DNA of 22,500 nt, taken from positions 1-22,500 of the forward strand of contig NW_026970793.1 of the NCBI RefSeq assembly GCF_963678635.1, written 5' to 3'. Made by a program: the position numbers and the translations under genes. Under the pieces are notes generated by a model that worked only from the letters and a program-made list of their open reading frames with translations, was not told where the DNA came from and ran no database searches. Position 1 is the stretch's first letter; each line of letters starts with the position of its first letter. Source of the DNA: Symsagittifera roscoffensis. Lineage: Eukaryota > Xenacoelomorpha > Acoela > Convolutidae. Positions 1 through 6,769 of the stretch are shown here, one piece after another.

Positions 1-521
1 CTATTATAAAACTACGAAACACGACATCAGCCAGTAAGTTGATAGTCGAGTAACTGTCATGCCAATCAAGTGACAAATATTTTGAACTGGTTAAGAAAAA
101 CATCAAAGAGTTATAACTATGAATTTAACAATTGAATATACTTAAACACTAAATTTGTTTTCTACGAAGTACTATTTCAAACTTTAAAAGATATGAAACA
201 TCCCAGACCTTAGTCTTATTCAAAAACGGGCAAAACTTTGTAGCTTGTTACTTCCGTATTTTTTGTCATGAAAATTACTAAACAATTCGGCATTAATCCG
301 AATAACTTTGAACTGGTTTTGTTTTGTAATATTAAGCAATTTGCCAGTTGATTTCTGTTTAGCCTGACAAAATATCATATTCAGTGAACCATAAGTCAAA
401 TTGATGGTTTGCTGAACAGCGAAGGACCGTATTTGATTAATGGTCGATATTAAACTGAACAGAACTTGAAACTGTTTGTGAAGAAAGAAAACGCGGATTA
501 CATTGGTTTCTTTGTCACATA
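1..521. other. 5' flank of receptor gene A, no gene seen
   Basis: AT-rich DNA upstream of receptor gene A. The only sizeable open frame here is on the minus strand (220-597). It runs across the start of the receptor gene and has no recognisable motif, so I treat it as chance. The promoter of gene A probably lies here, but I see no convincing TATA box or initiator. Confidence 0.5.
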
Positions 522-1535
522 ATGACCAACGACAGCAACTCCAATGGCTGGAGTTTTTTTGCTGGAATTTATGACACAACCTATATCTATTGGCCATTAA
601 CCCTTCTCGGTTCGTATGGCTCGCTTAATAATCTGTTTGTCATCACCATTCTATGGTCTCAGCAAAATGCACCTCAGTTGACGATTTTAAAATCGCTAGC
701 TTTCTCTGATTTAAGTATTAACTTGACATTTCTTGCTCTTATTAACTTTCCGAGTGATTATAAGGTGCCTGTCAATTTTTTCGGCAATTTGGCATGTTCT
801 ACATTCTTTTCGATTTTTCTTATATTCGCTTTATCTGCAGTATCAGCTTGGCATTTAGTTTGGCTAACTTTGGATCTATACGGTGGACAAGGAGAGTTCA
901 AATGGCATAAATATTTTTTCGTTTCTAAGCTGCGAATCCGGTTATCAATTGTTGCTCTATGGGTATTAGGTTTCCTAACTATGAACAACGATTTGTGGGA
1001 ATATTACGTTGATAGTGAGACTCAGACTTGCTTCTTCAGCTGGAGATCAGATAAATTACGATATATCGTTGGCGTAGAAGTACTCGTTTTGATTTTAGTT
1101 TTACCTTTGGGAATCATGACGTGGTGTTATTTGGGATTGTTCAAAACAATGCACGATGCAAAAAAGTATTATGAATTGAGAAACAATACTATTACTTCGG
1201 TAGAAAGTGATGACGCATACAAAACTACTAAGAAGTTTCTGATTTCAATGAGTGTAAGAACTTCTGTGCTGCTTTTAGTATACTTGGTAACCTGGACACC
1301 GGCGATTATTTGGCTGACTAACGTCTTCAAAATAACGAATGACGGTATTTTCGATGCTTGGTTCAACAATCTAGCTGAACTTATTCCTATTTTAAACGCG
1401 GCGATGAACCCGATTCTCTATGGTTGGTCTTGGTTTGAGTTTCGAGATGCAGTGAAGTTGAAATTTACTAATATGTGCTGTCGTAAAACTAGATCTAGAA
1501 AAACCAGATCTGAAAATTTGGATCTAGACAATTGA
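522..1535 (+). CDS. Class A (rhodopsin-like) G protein-coupled receptor, gene A, intronless
   Basis: An uninterrupted 337-residue seven-helix receptor of the plasma membrane. Helices lie at about residues 21-46, 53-75, 90-118, 139-155, 180-205, 243-268 and 284-301. Class A marks visible: LAFSD in TM2 (the conserved Asp, residue 63), C92 at the start of TM3 pairing with C170 in the second extracellular loop, W258-T-P260 in TM6 and NPILY (296-300) in TM7, followed by an amphipathic helix 8 (WFEFRDAV). C319-C320 are candidate palmitoylation sites ahead of a basic tail. NDS at residues 3-5 is a possible N-glycosylation site; there is no signal peptide, as is usual for class A. The DRY position reads LDLY, so the arginine that normally engages the G protein is absent. 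The ATG at 522 gives an N-terminus that aligns with gene B from the NGWSF motif onward. The ligand cannot be told: the receptor could be peptide, amine or chemosensory in type. Confidence 0.9.
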   Translation: MTNDSNSNGWSFFAGIYDTTYIYWPLTLLGSYGSLNNLFVITILWSQQNAPQLTILKSLAFSDLSINLTFLALINFPSDYKVPVNFFGNLACSTFFSIFLIFALSAVSAWHLVWLTLDLYGGQGEFKWHKYFFVSKLRIRLSIVALWVLGFLTMNNDLWEYYVDSETQTCFFSWRSDKLRYIVGVEVLVLILVLPLGIMTWCYLGLFKTMHDAKKYYELRNNTITSVESDDAYKTTKKFLISMSVRTSVLLLVYLVTWTPAIIWLTNVFKITNDGIFDAWFNNLAELIPILNAAMNPILYGWSWFEFRDAVKLKFTNMCCRKTRSRKTRSENLDLDN

Positions 1536-1829
1536 CCCTTTCATCAAAACTGTTAAATTTAACTGAAACATTTGGCTACTACGTAATATTGTGAGCTCAA
1601 CTAAAAAAGAAAATTTATCAGTTTTATATAAATTAGCTGAATCATTTTTTCGTTTTATTGACTTAAAAACTAAACCCAGAGCCCTGATAGCGATTTATTT
1701 AATATTTATATATTTATTTTTCGATTTAACAGAAACTGTTTTTTTTCCAAAACCCTACTAGATGATTTAATTGTCACGACTTCCGAAGAAAAATTGGAAT
1801 TTTTATGACTGGGACTATTTTGACGGCTA
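1536..1829. other. 3' flank of receptor gene A
   Basis: AT-rich sequence between the stop of gene A and the left end of the first foldback element. No coding frame is supported. I found no AATAAA in this stretch, so the poly(A) signal is a variant or lies further downstream. Confidence 0.4.
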
Positions 1830-2508
1830 CATTACGAAGCCGAACTGTGCATTCTGTGCATTGTAAACGGATTCCGCAACATACCAAAATCAGATTTGTC
1901 GTGAAATCCGCAGCATTTCTACTATTCTTTGATCTACTGCGCTGTTTTGGATTCCACAAACAATTACTTAAAACATTGCACCGCTTAAAATTGCTCCAAA
2001 AACAGGCAAATTTGCTGAATCTGCAATTGTTTTTGCGGAATCCAGAACAATTTGTTGAATCCACAAACAAATAATAAGACCTGTGTATAGCTACATTGAG
2101 CTGTTGGGGAATCCGCAACTGTAAACGGAATCCGCAAACTATAAGTGGTATCCGCAAATTGTAAGTGGAGTCCGCAAATTTTAAGTGGAATCCGCATTTT
2201 GTTTGCGGATTCCACATATATTTGCGGATTCCTTTTACACTTTGCGGATTCCACTTACAATTTGCGGAATACACTTACAGTTGCGGAACCCTCAACAACT
2301 AGCTATATTTGCTTGTTTCGGAATCCGCAGCAAAACAGTTGTGCCGACAAAATTTACATTAGCGCTATTTGTATGCGGAACCCACGAAACTTTTGTAAGT
2401 TGAATCCACTTACTTTTTGGAGTATGTTTAAAGGTTTGTCTCTGGATTCCAGGAACATACAGACACAAAATTGTGCGCCTATCCAGTGCACAGTTTGGTC
2501 TCGTAATG
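1830..2508. mobile_element. Non-autonomous foldback/MITE-like DNA element, copy 1
   Basis: About 679 bp bounded by imperfect terminal inverted repeats. The left end reads CATTACGAAGCCGAACTGTG. The right end, read inward on the other strand, is CATTACGAGACCAAACTGTG: 17 of 20 positions match. A TA dinucleotide flanks both ends (1828-1829 and 2509-2510), as expected for a Tc1/mariner-type target site duplication, although two bases is weak evidence. The interior is full of the word ATCCGCAA and its complement TTGCGGAT and holds no transposase. Open frames inside it on both strands are periodic translations of the repeat and are not genes. A second diverged copy lies at 3076-3678, and the two align through much of their length. 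The superfamily is not proven. Confidence 0.75.
2110..2289. repeat. Long imperfect palindrome made of 20-bp tandem units
   Basis: Five TCCGCA units start at 2112, 2131, 2151, 2171 and 2191. Five complementary TGCGGA units start at 2204, 2223, 2243, 2263 and 2282. Spacing is 19-20 bp in each arm, with the centre near 2200. The unit is roughly ATCCGCAAATTGTAAGTGGA. The right arm, read on the other strand, follows the left arm unit for unit, so either single strand could fold into a hairpin of about 85-90 bp. It forms the core of foldback copy 1. Confidence 0.85.
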
Positions 2509-2510
2509 TA

Positions 2511-2836
2511 TAATTTGAAATGATTTAGAAATTGAACATATTTCGTTCTATTAAAACGTCAGCGGCAAATTACATCTTTTCAAACTGAACTGAAGCAAGC
2601 AACTGGCTCTTTTAATTACTTTACCACGCGAAAACTATAGCACTTGGTATTTTACACGGCTTGATGAGTGTGTCGGCGATAACATTAACAACTAAACATT
2701 TTAATTCTTTTTTTTTCTCGAAAAATTAACTTTATATAATTTCTTACACCAAACGCACTTTACAAACAAGTTAAGAAGGCAATGGAAACGTTAAGGGTGT
2801 TGCTCTGATGTACGAGCAGTCTTTTTTATTTTACCA
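2511..2836. other. Intergenic, no gene seen
   Basis: AT-rich sequence between the first foldback element and the receptor pseudogene fragment, with a poly-T tract near 2707-2716. No coding frame or clear repeat is visible. It may include further, unrecognisably decayed receptor sequence next to the fragment that begins at about 2837. Confidence 0.35.
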
Positions 2837-2985
2837 ATTGAACAACATGTAAGCACCAAATTATCATCGTGGATATCCAACTTACCGAGTAAATGACGAG
2901 CAATAGTAAAGCCCAAAAAAAGAAATGTCCGAGTTGTTTTGCAGTTGTATAGCTATTGGTTTTCTACGCTCGATTAAAAATGCTG
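2837..2985 (-). pseudogene. Receptor pseudogene fragment (ICL3-TM6 region of a gene B paralogue)
   Basis: Read on the minus strand, 2857-2917 translates in part to LLLLVIYSVSWISTMIIW. This lines up with LLLLVVYSVSWMPTMTIW in TM6 of gene B. The TM6 proline is replaced by Ser. The homology continues upstream in the gene sense, toward higher coordinates, through a region matching the third intracellular loop of gene B at 21405-21470. About 20 bp is missing between the two matching blocks. Nothing matching TM1-5 or TM7 is visible, so this is a relic of a third receptor copy. Its orientation is that of gene B. Confidence 0.75.
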
Positions 2986-3044
2986 TATAGCGATTGGTTT
3001 TCTATGCTCGATTAAAAATATTGTATAGCGATTGGTTTTCTGAA
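2946..3044. repeat. 38-bp tandem repeat, about 2.6 copies
   Basis: Units start at 2946, 2984 and 3022, each beginning TGTATAGC and containing ATTGGTTTTCT, then GCTCGATTAAAAAT in the first two. The third copy is cut short. The first copy overlaps the part of the receptor pseudogene that corresponds to the third intracellular loop, so the array seems to have expanded from decayed receptor sequence. Confidence 0.85.
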
Positions 3045-3075
3045 GAACTAGATTATAAAATGTGGGGCGTCAAAG

Positions 3076-3678
3076 CATTACGAGGCCACACTGCGTTTTT
3101 TGGGAATTCTAAACAGATTCCGCAACAGGCCGAAAACTGATTTGTCGCGTAATCCGAAAAACTGCTAGTTCTCTTTGACCTTCTTTGCTGTTTCGGATTG
3201 CACGAACAATTTGCTAAAACACTGTATTGTCAAAAAAACGGATTGTTTTCAGAATCCGCAATAAAACTGGCAAAATTTTCAACAACCTTTGCGGAATTCG
3301 GAACAACTTATGGCGTATACAAGCAAGTAATAACGTATATACATAGTAAAACCATGCTGTTGAGGAATCCGCGACTTTAAGCGGAATCCACTATTTCTAA
3401 GCGGACTCCACACTGTAAGCAGAATCTACGGAAACCGCGGAATCCGCTTACCTTCGTGGAATCCGAACTAACTACCTATAATTAATTGTTGCAGAACCCG
3501 CGATAAATCTAATGTGTCGACAACATTTACGTTACACCTGTTTGAGCGCAGAATCCATGGATTTTTTGTAATTGGCCTTCACCTACCTTTGCGAACAAGT
3601 TATTGACTTGTCTCTGGATTCAGTGACGTACAAAACCGAAATATGCGACTAGACAGTGAAAAATTTGACCTCGTAATA
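3076..3678. mobile_element. Non-autonomous foldback/MITE-like DNA element, copy 2
   Basis: About 603 bp, bounded by CATTACGAGGCCACACTG on the left and, on the other strand at the right end, a sequence starting with a mutated C then ATTACGAGGTCAAA. The interior aligns with copy 1 in the same orientation. Shared blocks include the ATTCCGCAAC-to-GATTTGTCG block near the left end, the TTTGCTGTTTCGGATTGCAC block, and the ATCCGC/GCGGA repeat core near 3364-3470, which is more decayed here than in copy 1. No clean TA flanks remain. There is no transposase; the 60-residue frame inside is a repeat translation. Confidence 0.7.
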
Positions 3679-4641
3679 TTTTTGAAATTTTCGTTTACAA
3701 AACAAACAATCTGTAACTCTTTTTGGAATAAACCAATGAACGGGTAGTTTCTTAAGGTTTCTATTATTTTCATTGCAACTGATTCGGGCTAAAACAAATC
3801 TTTCTTTTCAAAAAGCGTAATTATTCCGGCTTGTGTGAGCCTACATTTCAAAAGATATTCCCGACACTTTTTAGAGGTTCACTGTTGATGTTTTGCTGAG
3901 CCCAATTGTAAAAACATATTCTCTACAATTACTAGAGATTCACGGTTGATACTTTGACATACAACGGATAAAGCTGATGCCCAGTAAATAGCTGGATAAA
4001 AAACCGTCAAATTTGATCTAAAGAGATCATTTAGCCACTTAATCAGAGGACAGAAAAAAACTTTTTAGAGCGAAAAAAAACGTCAACAGCAGAACAGTTC
4101 AAATCTTCCGACTTTAAAACTAAGGAGCTAAAGCAGGCCTTATTTAGGCTTACTCTCAATTAAAACAGAATACAAAAAATGGCTGAGCTACGAATAAAAA
4201 TTGACCTATATTTTTGCATTTTTCAATAAAAAATTGCTGAATTTTCAGCAAACTTTGTCCAAGAATAAAAAAAATAAAGTCTTTTTTCTAAAGTGAAGAT
4301 TGTATGAGGGCGTAGCCTAAACCTTTAGCTTTCCATCAAATACTTTTAAAGCGAACTTTTTCGAACTGCTGTTTACAGTGACTTTTTTGAGCTCCAAGAA
4401 CACTTCTCTGACGCACTCTGAATTAATGGGCACTCAATTTTTTTTTCATATAATTTGAAAGGTTTCGTTGTCATGAGCCGTTTTTTTTTACAACTATTAG
4501 AATTTCACGGTTGAAACTTTGAGCTATAATAGATAAAATGGTTGTCTAGAATAAAGATTGTTATAATAAAATAGGAAAACAAGGACAAAAAACATTTAAA
4601 ATTTTTTTTAAATGTATATATTTTTTAAAGTCTTAGCGGAC
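3679..4641. other. Intergenic, with a short degenerate dispersed repeat
   Basis: AT-rich and non-coding as far as can be seen. A motif around AGA-TTCACGGTTGA-ACTTTGA occurs near 3925-3960 and again near 4488-4525, with a weaker relative near 3868-3898. Poly-A and poly-T tracts are common. The sequence TCTTAGCGGAC at 4631-4641 is the immediate left flank of the LTR element. Confidence 0.4.
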
Positions 4642-5050
4642 TGGAACCTGATCTAAACTACATTTTATTATTGGATAAATTAGATATTTTATCACTTAAA
4701 ATATTTAATATTAAACAATCATATTCCATCTAATTAACAACCCACTTATTTGTAAGTGCTGAAATTACTTGTAATTTCAGCAACAGGGAGATTTGAATTT
4801 AACTTAGAAATTAGTTAACTCTCCAAGAGAACTTCAGCAGCCGTAATAAGCCAGTATACTCTAGATCTATTGAGCCTAGCAGAGACTAGTTAAACACCCT
4901 GAGACTAGTAGATATAAGAGTAAGATTAGGTTCGGTATTAGACTAAGAAGTTGCACGAATCTTTCCGGCCGAAAATAAGATAGCGTGACGAGCAGACGGT
5001 GTACCCCATCCGAAATTACTCTATGAGTTATTTCCATAACACATAACTCA
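4642..5050 (+). repeat. 5' long terminal repeat
   Basis: The start (TG) is fixed by the point where similarity to the 3' copy at 18733 begins. The end (CA, at 5050, within ACATAACTCA) is fixed because similarity to the third copy (19876-20095) stops at the matching place, two to three bases before a TGG that could begin the primer binding site. At about 409 bp it is a normal LTR length. It contains a perfect hairpin (4757-4782) and the segment from AATAAGCCAGTATACTC to GCAGACGGTG shared with the third copy. I could not place promoter, R or U5 limits with confidence. Confidence 0.8.
4757..4782. promoter_or_regulatory. Perfect 12-bp inverted repeat in the 5' LTR
   Basis: TGCTGAAATTAC, a TT spacer, then GTAATTTCAGCA. 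It is unchanged in the 3' LTR (18849-18874), although bases just outside it have diverged. It could be a transcription factor site or an RNA hairpin near the 3' end of the transcript; the sequence alone does not decide. Confidence 0.6.
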
Positions 5051-5052
5051 TC

Positions 5053-5070
5053 TGGTGCGACCATAAGTCT
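5053..5070 (+). promoter_or_regulatory. Candidate tRNA primer binding site
   Basis: TGGTGCGACC lies two bases downstream of the LTR end. TGG pairs with the universal CCA of a tRNA 3' end, and the implied tRNA end would read GGTCGCACCA. CTCGAA further on (5071-5076) resembles the complement of a T-loop, but spacing and T-stem pairing do not fit well. I could not assign the tRNA. Confidence 0.45.
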
Positions 5071-5709
5071 CGAATGAAGACCTTAAAAACAAAATAGCTA
5101 AGAATTAACCAAAAATAGATTAGAAAGTAAACAAAACGTTTTCAAAATGATACACGACAATAGCTTAATTGAAATGTCTCTACGACTCAATAGATCAGAG
5201 CCGCTATTCCGCACAATATGAGAACTACCCGGTATTGGAAAATGAACTCGGACAAGAGACGACATACGACTACATAGAAACTTACCATTAAGTTTCATGG
5301 TCGTACGGCAAAAGCCAACACAAACTTTTATTTTTAGAATCTTACTAGCAATGAATTTGGATTTTCATTTACAAACGTAAAATCCTTGAAGGAAGTCTTC
5401 AATGATTATTTCAGGCGCTAGATAAAATTTTTATTGTACAATAACAATTGATAAAAAGATCTCAAATCGTTCCCCCCAATTCTGCGGTAATATATAAAAC
5501 ATAATTGAAAAAATATTTATTGAAAACAAAAACAAAAATTAGTAGCAAGACAATCAATTGTTAGTATATTTAAATCATCCTGTTGTTCCAGCTTCATCAC
5601 CTAAACATAAAAGCAATCATAAATCAACTAATATCATCAAAAACTAAAATTTTTTTTTACCAAATATATTTAAATTATTTTTAACTTAATTTTATTTAAT
5701 CTTAAACCA

Positions 5710-5793
5710 GATCATCAAGGCTTTCCTTGGATCTAAATCAATTTTCTATCTTATAAATTTTAAATTCTGATCATCAAGGCTTATCCTTGGATC
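5710..5793 (+). repeat. Duplicated leader hairpin with palindromic GATC ends
   Basis: GATCATCAAGG-CTTT-CCTTGGATC at 5710-5733 and GATCATCAAGG-CTTAT-CCTTGGATC at 5769-5793. Each can form AAGG/CCTT stems capped by a short loop, and GATC at each end is self-complementary. The pair could serve RNA dimerisation or packaging in the leader; this is inference from position and shape. Confidence 0.55.
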
Positions 5794-6162
5794 AAAAAGA
5801 ACAATTTTGTTCTCCCCACTCACTTATCAAGTGTCTAACGACCTCAAATGTCGATTCACTACCCAACCTTTTCAAAAGACCCAGGACTAATAGAAATTTT
5901 TTAATCACGCTAACCATTCAAATTAAGCTAAACAGTGAAGAACTTCGGTTATTCATCCTTCACTTGAACCCTCCACTTACCTGACCCAGGATAAATCTTA
6001 AACTTAGTAAGTTTAAAATAGTATCTAACGAACTACTTGCGTTCTAATTATACCTGAACCTTGTGGATCGCCTTACTATTCTCCAGCCCTTGAACACAAT
6101 CACTAACCCTAAGTAAGATTAAGTAGGTTAACACCTTAACTTAGACAAGCCACGAGAAAGTA

Positions 6163-6192
6163 AAAATCATTCTTCGGAATCGAGATGATTTT
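6163..6192 (+). promoter_or_regulatory. Leader stem-loop upstream of the first ORF
   Basis: AAAATCAT (6163-6170) pairs perfectly with ATGATTTT (6185-6192) across a 14-base loop containing TTCGGAATCG. It sits about 115 bases before the first ATG of the element. Function unknown. Confidence 0.5.
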
Positions 6193-6307
6193 CTCTCCAA
6201 CCCTGAACAAAAAAACCCAGGTTAAGCTAACCAAAAAATCGTAAGGACTAACAGTCTAGGAAAATTAAAATCACTAATAACTTCTTGCATCCCTCATCCT
6301 AAACCTT

Positions 6308-6769
6308 ATGTCATTGAAAAATTTAGGAAATAAACAAACAATCGTTTTACACAATTGTGAAATTGACAACCAAAAATACGATTTTGTAATAACCCCGCAT
6401 ACACAAACAGTTGGATACATTCGAACAAAACGACAAATAATAAAAAGGAAAATTTTAAGTAAACAAAGACAGATAACACGAAAAAGATTTTCAAAAAATA
6501 GAAATGCATTCTCCGAATCAGAAGTCAGTAGTCTAGACGCACTATAAAAATTAAAAGAATCAGTAAATAAAAATTGCCCAATCCATGATCAGTTATATTA
6601 TTCCGATTCAGAAACAACTTCAAACTCATCAAAAAGAGGAAAAAGAAGAATAAAAAAGATATATAAACACAAATCAGTACATCGATACAATTGGAATCAA
6701 CCAATTAGACATATTGATAATTATATATTAACAGTCATCAAACAAAAAAATGAGCAACACTCAAAGTGA
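6308..6769 (+). pseudogene. Small basic ORF upstream of gag, unknown function
   Basis: A frame of about 153 codons starting at the ATG at 6308, broken by one TAA at 6545-6547. It resumes in the same frame and ends at the TGA at 6767-6769, overlapping the gag ATG (6750) by 20 bases. The product would be very rich in Lys and Arg (for example KRGKRRIKKIYKHK), with a Ser/Asp/Glu patch (YYSDSETTSNSS) in the middle and no membrane segment. It resembles no standard Ty3/gypsy protein that I recognise. A nucleic-acid-binding or nuclear accessory role would fit its charge, but that is inference. It could instead be an N-terminal part of Gag moved out of frame; the separate in-frame ATG of gag argues against this. 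Confidence 0.5.

Larger units (their letters stand above)
5051..6307 (+). other. Untranslated leader of the retroelement
   Basis: About 1.25 kb between the LTR and the first ORF with no supported gene; short frames on either strand have no motif. It holds two near-copies of a GATCATCAAGG...CCTTGGATC hairpin (5710-5733 and 5769-5793) and a perfect 8-bp stem, AAAATCAT/ATGATTTT (6163-6192). A long structured leader is common where a retroelement RNA is packaged, but that role is inferred here. Confidence 0.5.

Noticed and set aside
220-597. Minus-strand 125-codon frame
   Set aside because: Antisense to the start of receptor gene A, no motif, composition as expected by chance.
2110-2289. CRISPR-like regularly spaced repeat
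   Set aside because: Units are contiguous, inverted in the second half, without spacers, and sit in a eukaryotic-type element with TIRs.
1774-2513. Several overlapping open frames of 70-166 codons on both strands
   Set aside because: They are translations of the 20-bp ATCCGCAA repeat in the foldback element, which happens to lack stops in several frames. Their periodic residues (WNPQ, RIPL, SANK) mirror the DNA repeat.
4642-5300. Minus-strand frames at 4876-5064 and 5098-5298 as genes
   Set aside because: They lie in the LTR, primer binding site and leader, and have no motif. The LTR part recurs at 19876-20095 with frame-breaking changes.
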